The position numbers and the translations under genes are program-made. A DNA stretch of 64,000 bases from assembly GCA_951230915.1 (NCBI GenBank), contig OX579635.1:19096001-19160000 (forward strand), given 5' to 3'. This document shows, one piece after another, positions 21,140 to 33,068 of the stretch. The stretch's first letter is position 1, and each line of letters opens with the position of its first letter. The notes beneath the pieces are model-generated. The model did not search any database and was not told the origin of the DNA. It saw only the letters and a program-made list of their open reading frames with translations. This stretch comes from Antitrichia curtipendula (lineage: Eukaryota; Streptophyta; Bryopsida; Hypnales; Leucodontaceae).

Positions 21140-23500
21140 AAAACTTACCGACCTTAGTGTTTTTATTGATGCATGGCGGGGATTCCTTCTTCAGATGTGA
21201 CCCTGGATTTCCAGTTTTACTAGTTAGAAAATGCACCGAATGGATAGAATTTTTCATCAGGCCTCCAATATGTAAGGAAGAGAGTTTACACTTAAGCACC
21301 CAAACCGATCAGAAGGCCGGTCATAACATTACGCCATAACATACTGACACGCACTAATTTTCCTACCAATTCTTTGTCGTCAGTTTGATTTGAATCAAGG
21401 ATGTTGAATGTCTATTAACGATCTGGTCATTTTTGCTGAAAACTCTCATCTCTTTGTCTAAGCTTTATATAGTAGCCTATGTCACAGGTCTGAGGGTATT
21501 GCATCAATGTGGAGAGATAGAATCAATAGGTCGATATTGTACAGCAAGGTCTACTTCATTTACAAATTATTGGATCCTGCTGAAATTAGGAGAACTTTGG
21601 GAGGCCTGTGTATGCCCAAAAATGATCGGAATTTTGAGTTTCGTTGAATCACACTGAAGTCTACTTTATCATCATTACAATCACACATATGTAATTGAAA
21701 ATCATACATTCAAAGAGTTTGATGTTTTTTATACATGATGTACTATCTAGTGTTGCCAACATTTGTGAAAATTACAACTTGTATTCAATGGTACATATAA
21801 GAAATGAACTTGCACAATGTCTTTAGAGATACTTATTTCTGTACCACTTGCATTGCTTGTATGATTTCTTGCTTGTTCTTCACCCAAATGTAAGAAATCT
21901 TTAACCATCTTCCAAAGGTTTTTTATGAAATGGTACATAGTGTATAAAAGGAATCCAAGTTGTTGAATAATTAAAAAAAATTTTATATATATTTACTTGT
22001 CTTGAAGGAGAAATTAATTTCACTGTGATTTCATCGCAATTTGTAGTTTCAAAATTGTTTCATTTTTTAGCATGCTTGAATTTCCTAAAGTTGTTGAGCT
22101 TTCTAGTGAAAACTAACTGAAAAATTTGTAAATGAAGTAGACCTTATTGCACAAGCCAATAAAACTCTCTAGCATAATAATGTCTGGCAGCCTTGACTTA
22201 AAAAATATAATAGGTGGTAGCACATTGTTGTGTTTATATGTATGCGCAATAGGGAAGGTGTTGTTCCAATATTGTTCTTGCCATGGGTGTTCTTACCGGC
22301 ATATGTGGTTTGAAATTGACAAGTGTCTCTAACAACTTGCCACATAATACAATGCACGTCTACAGGAAACTCACATAAGGTTCCCTGCGGAACATTGGAA
22401 AAAGTGGGACACACCAAGAAAGTGTGCAAGTTTACTTGTGACTTACCTATGAGATCCTTTAGCACTCCAAGTGTGGTAGTGTAGTTTTCCCCGGTGACAA
22501 TGTAGTAGTATATTGGATTCTTAGTGTAGTTTTCCGGTATGTCCCACTATTCCTAGTGTGAGAAAAATTCCTAGTGTGCCTTTGGAACTAAGAGAACACT
22601 AAGAATTCTTCTTTTCTCCACATGGAACTCACAAGGAACGCGATATGGGCCTCTTCTGATCCCAAACATCTTCATTTATGCAAGGATTGTAAATTCTTAA
22701 ATGCGTAGACCCTCTCTAAATCAACAAACTTCTCTATTGAATATTGGCAAGTAGTTTGAGCCCTATTATTTTAAAAAGGTTCTACTTGTACAATCCATCA
22801 ATTTATGCAAAGGTTTGAATGACCATTGTTGTTGTCTTTTGATGGTTCTTGCACGTTTTTTGATGTTTATTTACTAAGATTTTAGAGACTAATGAAAGTT
22901 CTTAGCCTGTGCGTGGTTCTACCTTAGATAACAACATTCTCACACATAATGCCAATTGAAGTCTGACTAAAGAAAGCAACCCTTTTCTGACCAATTAAGC
23001 AGATACACGTATCTGTAGGGCAATTTCTTTAATGTGGAAATTTTTCTTCAGTATAGAAATAGAATCTAGAAGGATTTTGTAATTTTCCAGATTTTTATTT
23101 CTCAAAACATAATTACTATGACATTTTAGTTGAAGATTTTGTTCAACACATACCAGTCATATAAACCTTTCTCTTTTCAACCAAGGGCTAGTTGTAAAAT
23201 CCACCAAGGGGTGGTTACAATATTATAGCCAATCATAATGTAGCGCCATAAGTGCAATAATTGATCATTGTTCATTTTTCAGCACAAAAAGAGAAAAACC
23301 TACATTGTCAGAATGGGAGGATGATTAGGAATGAGTTGCCTCCCTTGGACGTCTATGTTTGTATAACGCAAAGGTTTAGAAAAAAAAGGGTTATTAAGGG
23401 CTTGTAACTCTCTATTGACTACCGCGACACTAATTTATCTTATTACTATGTGTGACACTAATTTACCAAAGTCACACTATTTGTATATTTGTAAAAAATT
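21140..23500. other. 3' side of Kazal gene and intergenic DNA, no supported gene
   Basis: The first few hundred bases are likely 3' UTR. A short protein-like frame at 21465-21647 (containing KLLDPAEIRRTLGGLCMPK) is not one I recognise. The rest is AT-rich without signal. Confidence 0.5.
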
Positions 23501-23503
23501 AAA

Positions 23504-24440
23504 TTAACCCCTAAGGACCAAACTACATTTTTTGGCAACATAGCAATTTGGATCAACTCACTACAAATGGAGTTTTTATTTAATTTTTTGAAATTTTCAC
23601 ACAACATTTTTCTGAGGAATAGATTTAAAACCCAACAATTTTCATAACTTTTGACTACATGGTTAAATAATTATTGTATGATATGCAGTTTTCATTGCTT
23701 GGTGGGCAACTTGGGCAACTAAAAAAGATTCTTTAAAAATCACTTCTTAAAAAAATAAAATTTTGAGATTGGTTTTATATATCTATATGTACATGGAAAG
23801 ATTTGAATCATTCCATTTTGAATAATAAGATGAAAGTTATGAGGAGTTTTAGTTGCAGGTAGTTATAGAATCTCTACTTTAAAATAAACTTTGAAGTCCT
23901 TTATTTCACTCAATTTTCAATATTTTTTGAAAAAAATAACAACATTAGGTGCACATCGTTTGTTAAAACATTATAACCATTGGAATTGGCATTTATCCAT
24001 TCTATAACAATTTAATATTTTGGATCATTCTTTACTTCTTTCTACTTATTATTTTTTTCCTTATGTTGTACAATTCCAAATGATCTAAAAATTTTTAAAA
24101 AAATTCAAACATGTAGCTAACTCACCTTGAAGAATGAATCCAAAGAATTACAATCATTTTGGATATTTTTTAATAATGATTTGACTTTGTGAAGTGCTGC
24201 TGCCCGGTTCTTTGTAAGGCCAAAAAAAGGATTTTTATCACTTCAAACGCTAATATCTTACAATCCATGTGGTGAAAATTTCTGAATTTTTTTCCACATG
24301 TTATGAAGTCAGCATACTACAAGATCCTACGGTTACATAAGTTCAAAAAATTTATTTTTCCAAATTTTGTTAATTGTACTAGAAATGGCAGTTTTGGAGC
24401 GTTTTTGGTGAAAACATAGTCAAAAAACTTTAGGGATTAA
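23504..24440 (+). mobile_element. 0.9-kb TTAA-bounded repeat, copy A
   Basis: Starts TTAACCCCTAAGGACCAAA and ends CTTTAGGGATTAA, with inverted termini of the form TTAAYCCCTAAAG. It is collinear with copy B at 25916-26812 over shared blocks such as AATCATTCCATTTTGA, CTTCTTTCTACTTA and GCTAATATCTTACAATCCAT. No coding frame. Confidence 0.8.
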
Positions 24441-24464
24441 TCTAAGTTGAAAAGTTTATTGTAT

Positions 24465-24710
24465 TGTATTCACGTTATTCTGAAATAAGTATTTGTAAAG
24501 TTATTGAAAACATTTGAGTGATACCAATTCCATCGATCATATTGTGAAAAATATAAATTACAAGGTTCCAAATTTTATACCACCCAAAACTATTGCATGT
24601 GTTAGTTGCAACCTAGCTAATAAAATTGGATAGAAATAAAGTTTCTATATGACCTCTTCAAAACAACCATTATTTTTTAAAAATGAGGTCCAATTAGGAT
24701 TGAACACTTC
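24465..24710. repeat. Possible degenerate relative of the Stowaway MITE
   Basis: Internal words (ATCATATTGTGAAAAATAT, CATGTGTTAGTTGCAACCTA, CTTCAAAACAACC) match the interior of the Stowaway element at 59302-59547, but termini are eroded. Confidence 0.5.
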
Positions 24711-24959
24711 CTTATTTGGGAGTACTAATTTCCTCAAATATAAAATTTTAGAGCTAGTGACACTTGTTTTATAAAGCAAGTGACATTTATTTAGTTCCCC
24801 TCCTCTCTAAATAGGACAATTCAGGTACATAGTTAATTACTTCAAACATTGAATTTGGCATTATGAGAAATAACATACACATTGATGTACAAGAATGGAT
24901 AGTGAATGTTCCATTATGCCAAGTTTGGTTTCGAGACAAATTTGTGATCATCTAGGCTT

Positions 24960-25300
24960 TTATTTCATTTTTTATAAAGTGCCAAAGTGACAATATAAAC
25001 TGTTATAGTGATGCTCTAAATTTCAACATTCATCCATATATTGGATAGAAAATATCACATTAGGACATATTACATTAGGATATATTACATTAGGCATATT
25101 ACATTAGGATATATTACATTAGGCATATTACATTAGGCATATCACATGTTCTAAATTTCAACATTTCATCCACAATTTCATCCACAATTTCATCCACAAT
25201 TTCATCCAATTTCATCCAAGATTTTAAGTTTTCCAACAAAAAACTTAATGGTTTGGTGCCATTTTTTAGCCAAACTATTTTTTTCTTGGTGCAATCCGGC
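24960..25300 (+). repeat. Dispersed repeat, copy 1, with tandem expansions
   Basis: Contains AAGTGCCAAAGTGACAATAT and TCAACATTCATCCATATATT, found again at 58080-58330 and, partly and inverted, at 26850-26990. Inside it, a unit of type TACATTAGGATAT is repeated at about 25055-25145, and a 16-bp unit ATTTCATCCACAATTT is repeated at about 25165-25215. Confidence 0.75.
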
Positions 25301-25915
25301 ACTACAATGCCCCCCCTCCCCAGCCCTAGTCACCATTCCATTAGGTAGACAAAAAAGTGTCATGTCTTACAATGCAACCCTTCTTTGTACACCCTTAGAT
25401 ACCTTTGTACACCCTTTGCAAAAAATACAAATACAGATGTCTATATGAACTATTAGACTTCACGTAATGTCATATATTGCTCATGAGCCTCTCCATTCTT
25501 GAGCATTATCTAATCATAACAAGGTTGCACATTTATGATACCCACTCCATATTAACTTCAATAGTGGGATCATATTCAATGATGTTGAGTCATAAAAAGG
25601 ACAAGATTACAAAACATATCAAGTTTGTTTGCCCTGTAAAAAAATGAAATTGCACTTCATATTATGGATTACAGTAATGTGCAATTAAAGTGAGTAAACC
25701 TATATTTACCACTAACCCAAACTCGCCATCATCACTTTGTGTATATTTTCTAAAATCAATATGTACCTATGTAGAAGAAACGATTTTAGTCCTTCAAGGA
25801 CAGTGAGGCCAAAAATTGGCCGATAGATGACTTGACTATAGAAACAAAGAATGCAACTATTGGTCCAAAAATCCAATCATTTTGTTGACTACCTTGGTCA
25901 TGGGGACCAAATCCG

Positions 25916-26812
25916 TTAACCTCTAAAGGACCAACTTGCTATTTTTAGCAACATAGAGATTTCGGGGAAGTACTTGTGACTAGAGATTTGCATATTTTAG
26001 GCTCAACTTTAATAGAAGTTGTGAACGAGGAATATCTTTCATGAGAACAAAATTCTATGACATTTGGAAATATGAGTCAAAAGTTATGGCTTAATATGTT
26101 ATTTTTTTCACCGGGCCGGTAGTTTGAACAGATAAAAAATAATTTACTTTATGTATGTGGAAAGCTTTGAATCATTCCATTTTGATCGATGAGTCAAAGT
26201 TATGAGGAATATTAGTTTGCAAGCAAGTGTAGATTCTCTACTCTAAAATAAACTTTGAAGTCAATTATTTCATTCATTTTTCAATATTTTTGAAATAAAT
26301 AAATTGTAGGATGTAGATTGTTTATTACAACATTACAACTATTGGATTGGCGTTTTTCCATTCTATAAAGAAATTCTTAACAATTTTGTATTTTGTATCA
26401 TTCTCTACTTCTTTCTACTTACTATTTTTTTCCTATATGCTGTACAATTTCAAATGATTTGAATATTTTTTGAAGCATGTAGCCAACTTGCCTCAAAGAA
26501 TGAACCCAAAGAGTAACCACCATTTGGAATATTTTTTCATACAAATGTGACCTTGTGAAGTGTAGCTGCTTAGTTTTCCGCAAGGACTGAAAAAGGTTTT
26601 TTGTCAATTCAAATGCTAATATCTTACAATCCATGTGGTGGAAATTTTTGAATTTTTTCCACATGTTATCAAATTAGGATACTACATGCTCCTATGGTTT
26701 TATGTGTCCAAGAATGTTTTCTTCCTAAAAATTGGTACTTGTGCTCAAAATGGTTGTTTTTGATCAGTTTGGAGGAGAACATAGTCAAAGAACTTAAGGG
26801 ACTAAGGATTAA
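25916..26812 (+). mobile_element. 0.9-kb TTAA-bounded repeat, copy B
   Basis: Starts TTAACCTCTAAAGGACC and ends CTAAGGATTAA. Same orientation and same internal order as copy A. The frame at 26422-26664 (-) is a chance frame within the repeat. Confidence 0.8.
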
Positions 26813-26849
26813 AACATCTTAATTTTTTTTTGACCCTTCACCAAAAAAT

Positions 26850-26990
26850 GCAAATTAAAAAAAATCTTGGATGAAATCACAAGATTGTGGATGGAAACAA
26901 ATTTATAGATATGTTATGCACCAATGTGATATTTTCTATCCAATATGTGGAAGGATGGTGAAATTTGGAGAATGATAACATTGATCAACA
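26850..26990 (-). repeat. Dispersed repeat, partial inverted copy
   Basis: The reverse complement carries CCACATATTGGATAGAAAAT followed by TCCATCCACAATCTTGTGAT, matching the repeat at 24960-25300. Confidence 0.6.
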
Positions 26991-27058
26991 GAGCTTACAT
27001 CAAAATTTGAAGTTATAGCTTATACAAGTAAAACTTCTTACTGCATGTTCTCTATGTG

Positions 27059-27110
27059 CATAAGTTGCAGTAATGAAGTTTTTATATGTGCATAAGTTGC
27101 AGTAATGAAG
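27059..27110 (+). repeat. Short tandem duplication, about 26-32 bp unit
   Basis: GCATAAGTTGCAGTAATGAA followed by GTTTTTA occurs twice in direct succession. Confidence 0.75.
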
Positions 27111-27357
27111 TTTTTAGGTGGGTCCAATTTGAAGGCCAGCGTAAACTGGCCCCTTCACTTGTCCATCCAGGGGTGCATATAAAAAAAAGCCCCCTATTTT
27201 GTGCCATGTCAAATCTATTGCCAAAATGGGGTCTCTTATTGCAAATATGAATTAAAAATTTGCAAAAAATTCATGCATGGAAAATAAAAAATTTCAGGGT
27301 TTTCCCACGGGATGAGCAAGAGGGTCAGTTCACCCCAGCCAATTTGAAGGACATTCT

Positions 27358-27465
27358 CTGAAAATTAGTGTTGAAAGTTGACATCGGTTAGGAAACCATA
27401 CATTACACCTTTGAAAATTAGTGTCGAAAGCTGACATCAGTTAAGGAAACCATACATTACACCTG
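27358..27465 (+). repeat. Tandem duplication, about 54 bp unit
   Basis: TGAAAATTAGTGTTGAAAG through ACCATACATTACACCT is repeated immediately with a few substitutions. Confidence 0.8.
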
Positions 27466-28628
27466 TCTGACATGCGTAGTCACTAAACACCATGCACTAA
27501 GAGAGGTTCTACCTGTATTAACTTTTTCTTGATTAAAGTGACCAGGGTAATGTAAGATTAGATTGGGACATTTGACACTCTTAGAGTGACTGAAACCAGA
27601 ACATCCGTCATAGATACATTGACAAGAGTCAATTTGTTCGACACTGAAAGCTACATATTCGAAACAATATCTCCCGACTTTTCTCACTGTTGCACATGAA
27701 TAACCAAATGAAATTGCTGAAATTGTCAATGCGTCGCACTAAATTTGAGTTTTGAGCTCGGATCGGAGAAACCTCCATCAGGCGTTTAGAGGTTAAAAAT
27801 ATAAAGGTTAATCGAAACTTCAGGAACAAAATTTTCCTCGGTACTTGGGAGACGAAAATAACCCTAATAGACGTCGATCCATCAATAGCATTCATCACTG
27901 ATAAGATTTATCACCGTGTACAAGGGGGCCACCTCATTTCTCATTGTGAGCTACACTCCTGCCACATGAGCATTTGAGTTGTACTCTACACACAAGGCGG
28001 GTCTATCCAACCAAAATCAATTGAACATAGACCACAAACCATGTGAAGAAAACAATGCACCCCAACAAAAGATGGAAAAGTTAACCCTAAACCCAACAAA
28101 GATGAAAGCATTAACCTGAGGATTGCTGGCCCAATGGTCCAGCTCAGACAGAGTACTTGATGTGTGGTGCAAGGACTCTGCCGAACTCTACCAGAAGCCG
28201 TGAGCTGGAAATTAAAGTATATTCTTGTGAAAATCCTTTTGTGAATGACGAGGCTGGATACAGGAAGGGTGTTCTGTTGTAGCTTCACAACAAACTTCAA
28301 TCAATCACAGTGAATCAACGAAAAGGTCAAGACCAAATAGGTCTCGGTTTGCTCGGACGAGCCAAAACACAATATAGCAATCTGAGAAAAGCGAGGTCGG
28401 ATTGCATCACGTTTAAGAGCTCAATCAAAATTGAGCTCATGAGTTGGACCATAGCACAAAAAAGTGAATTGGTGACAAATATTGCCCCGTCGGCTGATTG
28501 GATTGTCAATCAAAACTTTGAGAAGCTTGTGGATCAATCCAGATAAGAATTGCAGGCTACACACTAAAATATGGTGCAATCTACTCTCTCTAGCTATACA
28601 ATGATCTGCCTCTGCAACGTTGAGAACC

Positions 28629-29443
28629 TTAAGCCTTCTTGTTCTTTTTCTCCTTTTTACTCTTCTTGTTCTTTCTGCTGATTTTGTCAATTCGATTATT
28701 CTTTACAAGAGCAATCAGAGGCTTAGTCTTTTTCTTTTGTTTCTTGACTCGAACATGTTGTTCACCATTCAGCTCTCTCTGCGCAACTCCGTCCTGCAGA
28801 GTCCGAACCGTAACCAATAAGAGACAGTAACAAAGAAAGAACTGCCAACTATAGAACCCTTTCAAAGAACTTACACCATAAGCTTTTGAGGTCATCAAGG
28901 TGATTACATTTGTATAAGTCGAATGTACAGCATTCTCTTCAGAACATGAGAGGAGCAAAGAATGGGCTCGGATCTCCCGTAATACCTCATCAGAATCAGA
29001 AAACGAGTCTACATGACAGATTCTTCTGGCAGCTTAAGAAGAAGCGGCAAGCTGCTGATCTGCATGAAAAAGAAGGATGCACATGATCAGAACGAAGCCA
29101 AGTCCTAATCTTCGAGGTTCCCAATGACCAGTTTGAGAGGGCAACTGAGTTCCTAAACTTTGACGAGGAAACAGTAGATGCTGGACGAACTCCAAAGCAG
29201 TTCAAGGCTAAAATCTACAAAAATGCATAAACAATAGAAAAGGCGCTGGCACATACTGGAACTACAATACGAATTCAGAAAACAATACCTGCAATGGCGG
29301 TAGCCTTGGCGTTTTCAACTACACGCTCCACAAGGTTAGGATCTAGTGTGGCAGCCCCACCAGGCTCATTTAACTTCCTTTGCAGGAACTTGGCCAATGC
29401 TGCTGCCCTATTAGTGGCCAAGGCCCCTCCTGGATGAGCCAAC
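28629..29443 (-). CDS. Last three exons of an unidentified gene with a lysine-rich tail (partial)
   Basis: Exons 29443-29289, 29032-28875 and 28793-28629 are each bounded by splice sites, and their phases join exactly (1, 0). The second acceptor lies after a strong pyrimidine tract (GCTTCTTCTTAAG). The protein reads LAHPGGALATNRAAALAKFL, then LVERVVENAKATAIA, then ICHVDSFSDSDEVLREIRAH, and ends in a strongly basic tail (RKNKKSKKEKKNKKA) suggesting a nuclear or nucleolar protein. I do not recognise the family, and I could not find the upstream exons with confidence. An alternative acceptor at 29060 would give a short end ADQQLAASS followed by a stop. It may belong to the same transcription unit as sequence further right. 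Confidence 0.5.
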
Positions 29444-30818
29444 CTGCAGACAAAGTATACAATTGCCATAGTTAGACATAAGAGTTCCCATGCTCAAAAG
29501 TAGAGCCATGATGCTCATTCTCAGAGCAGGTGCATATGACGCCACTCTCATTTTCAACCTCTTCTCAGTCACAAAATCAATCCATTTCTTGAGGTGCTTT
29601 GAGAGATGGCGAAGAAATAATGTGCTTCTAGGTCACAGCCTTTACCATCGAAAATGACCCGCTCCAAGTTTCGATTTGATAAAAGGTTGTATCCCCAATG
29701 TCAGCCGAGCTCCTTATAGCGTGGCCTACAATTTCTCGCAATTACAATCTAAATCATGATTGTTAACTACGACAACCTGAAAGCAATGACTATTGCTAGA
29801 TGTTAAGATTACACTTATGGAAAATTAATTTGGTTGAATTCTTCTCATACAAAGCTTTAATATGGAACATGTTGACCCTTAAGAGAGCCTGCTAGGAGGA
29901 GGAATGTAGATCAGGAGCTTTGAGGCAAAGTAAATTATGAAGGGGCAAGAATTTAGAAAGCAAATAATTGTTTTTGCAAGTTTTCCTTTTGTCCCCGTCT
30001 TCATCTCGACATCATCTCGACATGAATTGATTCATAACCTTGCACAAACAACATGAAGCATTGAAGCATCGAGAAACCAACCTAGTTGCATCCCTGATGA
30101 ACAGACAAATATTGCTATTTCAATGAACTTGGATATCCATTGTCTTTTTCATATATCTCCCACAGTTAGTTCTTGAAATCGTTCATTATCCACGCACTTG
30201 CCAGCTCTCTTAGGGCTTGGTTTTGGGAAAGACACCCGCCACATTGACTTTGAAAAATTCATACCTAGAATTTCAAAAACTATGAAACGACTTGAGCTGG
30301 GCTTCATTTTCACTTGCCTCCTACATAAAAACTACAACGTTTTTCCGCCCACCCAGTCCCAGAGCTTCTTATTTCAGAGGCTTACGGAGAGAAACCTTAG
30401 CAAATGAGACTTACATCCAGGGCTATACAGCAAATGCTTAAACCCTGATCAGAGCAACAATCAATCTTGATATGAACCTTTCTGTCCAGTCATTCACGGA
30501 TTCATTATCCAAACGAAATTCAACCTGGTCGTTCGAAAACGAAGTGATGCAAAAGACAAAAAATAAGAACAATTTTTATAAAACAAAAATTCAAGCAAAT
30601 ACACTTCAAGAAATGCAACGATAAGCATTCTTCATCTCCTGCAAATGCCTCAACCCTAAAAAGGGCTTCGACAAATATTAGAGTGAACAAGAACAGGCGC
30701 TTTGCTCCGTTGCTGGAGGTCTGTTGAAGAGTCACGCAATTTTAAATATCAAGAAAAGACAAACCTGTCTATAATATTTCTACAAATTTCTTCCGACCAA
30801 ATCTAACACCATAGTCAA

Positions 30819-31526
30819 TTACACTGGAGTTTTCATCTTGATCATAAGGTCCACCATAAACGTTGTTGCTTCTCGGACTTCAGCATAATCTTGATTGGTT
30901 TCAATTTCAGTTTTCAACTTTTGAAGATCATTTAAATTGGCTTGCAAGAGAGGATGGGCAAAGGTGACTCGAGCTTTCGTCTACTTCCAACACTTCAGCC
31001 ATTGATCTCTAATCGCTTTGGCTGTTGCCTCATCAACACCTGCCACCTCCATGAAACACCTCTTCAAAGCAATATCAATTTCCTCCTTCTCCTCCTTGCT
31101 CCTATACTTGTCATCCAATTTGTAAATTGCATGGAGAACATGGTTAACTTTCTCAAGATGCTTCTCCTCCAAAATATCATTCAACTTATCCACCATGTAG
31201 GGATCTGTGTTGTACATAAGTCCTGCTGTCAATAGCATTTCTTGTGTAAACTCGAGAATCAACTTAGTTACACTATCCCAAGAATCAGCCTTGTGCTTGA
31301 GGTCCAACACCTCTTAATCATTTACCATTCCATGATTGTATAAAACAACATGGTCTTCGCTCAACACAGCTTTTACTGGATCAATGTGCTCAAATACAAG
31401 CTTCTTCGCATCTGTTTCAGTGACCCTTCCCCATGCAGATCCAGGTCCACTTAGCAACTTACTACAAATGAATTTTTGACCAGTGGTGTTCTGCAATTCA
31501 TACAAATGACTTGTGCCCCAAGCCAT
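30819..31526 (-). pseudogene. Unrecognised 235-codon frame broken by two stops
   Basis: One continuous frame runs from an ATG at 31526 (MAWGTSHLYELQNTTGQK) to a TAA at 30819-30821. It is broken only by TAA at 31314-31316 and TAG at 30981-30983. Composition is clearly protein-like, charged and helical in the middle (KLNDILEEKHLEKVNHVLHA, YRSKEEKEEIDIAL). A good splice acceptor (GTTTGCAG) lies just before the ATG, so a 5' leader exon further right is likely. If real, the product is a 70-residue protein; otherwise this is a pseudogene. I do not recognise the family. Telo-box motifs (AAACCCTAA) at 31603-31611 and 31833-31841 lie in its upstream region. Confidence 0.45.
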
Positions 31527-33068
31527 CCTGCAAACTGTTCACACCACCACTCTGTCACTAAATTACCTCTCTAAACAAACCAAAAAAACAATTTCTATGA
31601 ACAAACCCTAACAATGACTTTGAGCACCGCAACCAAATAAAAAATCTCCAAACTGTGAGCACCGCAGCCGAAAACTCCAAACAACCAAACACAATAAACA
31701 TAAAGCCCAAAATAAGTCTAATAAAGGAAATCAGAAAATCAGATTTCATTAGATAATTTCTAAATTGGAGAACCTAATTTGCCAAAAACATCTCCACTCT
31801 CTTTCCTCAAATACGAAAAAAGTCACTAACCTAAACCCTAAACCTCAAAAAAAATCTAACTCAAACTTATCAGCACCTCAAAGAACTAACTCCATAAGGA
31901 ACAATTTCCAAACAAACACAAACTCGGAAACAAAGTGAACCGCACCTGCTAGCACTCGTCCTCACCCGCATCGAGGTCACCTCCGCGTGCAACGCTGTCA
32001 AGGTCCGCCACCGCACCTCCATGTCCCAGCATTTCACAAGAACTCGCGACAAAACATAGAACACAGTTCCACAAACACCACCTCACCTCCGCAGAAACAC
32101 GAAGAACACAACCGATCACGAGAACACCAGCGGAAATCACGAGAATACCGGCGTAAACACAAGAATACCAGCGGAAAACACAAAGACACGGGCTCGGGCG
32201 TAAACACAACGAAATTACGGGCTCCAATCCCTAGTCGGTCTCGGGCAGTGGCCGAGCTGCCCGGGCTGCCCAAAATGCTTGGGCTGCCCGAGAGGCTCGG
32301 GCCCAATTTTTCATTTTTTCTGAGGTTGTTCAAAAATAGCCTCTAAAGGGGCTCGTAAAGGTGGTCGTCAGTAATCCTGCACTTTGTGCACCCATCCTCA
32401 TTTACAGAATAATACATCACAACAGCAAAAAGGAAATCTACGAGAAACAAAGGATAATGTCAAATAGGGTTTGTTAAATCAAAACAGGACTACCAAGAAA
32501 AAAATGACTTCAAAAAAATACCGTCGCTTATAACATGATAGCAATAAAGAATGAATATGTGAATTTGAGATTGATCACTGGAAATCACAAGATGTTCAAC
32601 TGTAAGCGTACTGCGCCATAAGCAATTGTGCTTCAGTTCAGCCTCACAACTCAAACCGCAGGTAATGACACAAATGTAATAAGAGGACAGTAATCAAATC
32701 ATAGAAGAGTAACAATAAATGCTTCTAAGAATTTGACATTGGATTGACATGGCTTGCACCACAAAAGTCGAGTATGGAGGAATTACCTCAGGGTCGATAC
32801 GTACTTGGTCAGCACACTCGCAGGGCTCAGCAAAGCCACCAACAGATGTATCCATCATTTTGTAATTTATATCAGGGAAGAACACCATCGACTTGGTGTA
32901 GAACAGAGACATGAACAAGCACCGTCATTGTCGAGAATTACGATATCTAATCTTTCCTATTCTTGCCCGACAATAACATTGCCGTAGCCAGGTTGAGCAA
33001 AACTGAAATGGTGCGTACCTAGGAGCACCAGATAGAACTCTCTCAATTGTCCACTCTCTATCTGCACA
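31527..33068. other. Leader/promoter region and EBP1 3' flank, no supported gene
   Basis: 31530-31870 holds telo-boxes. 31930-32330 is GC-richer with short repeats of type AACACAAGAATACCAGCGGAA and a GGGCTGCCCGAG-type run. 32350-33068 is the likely 3' UTR and flank of EBP1. Frames here look like chance. Confidence 0.5.

Noticed and set aside
21465..21647. Protein-like frame containing KLLDPAEIRRTLGGLCMPK
   Set aside because: About 60 codons without a recognised family or splice context, in the likely 3' flank of the Kazal gene.
25055..25215. Short regularly repeated units considered as a CRISPR-like array
   Set aside because: Units are contiguous with no unique spacers, and the context is a plant nuclear repeat.
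25114..25302. Frame with repeated DEIV units
   Set aside because: Translation of the 16-bp tandem repeat inside a dispersed repeat, not a gene.
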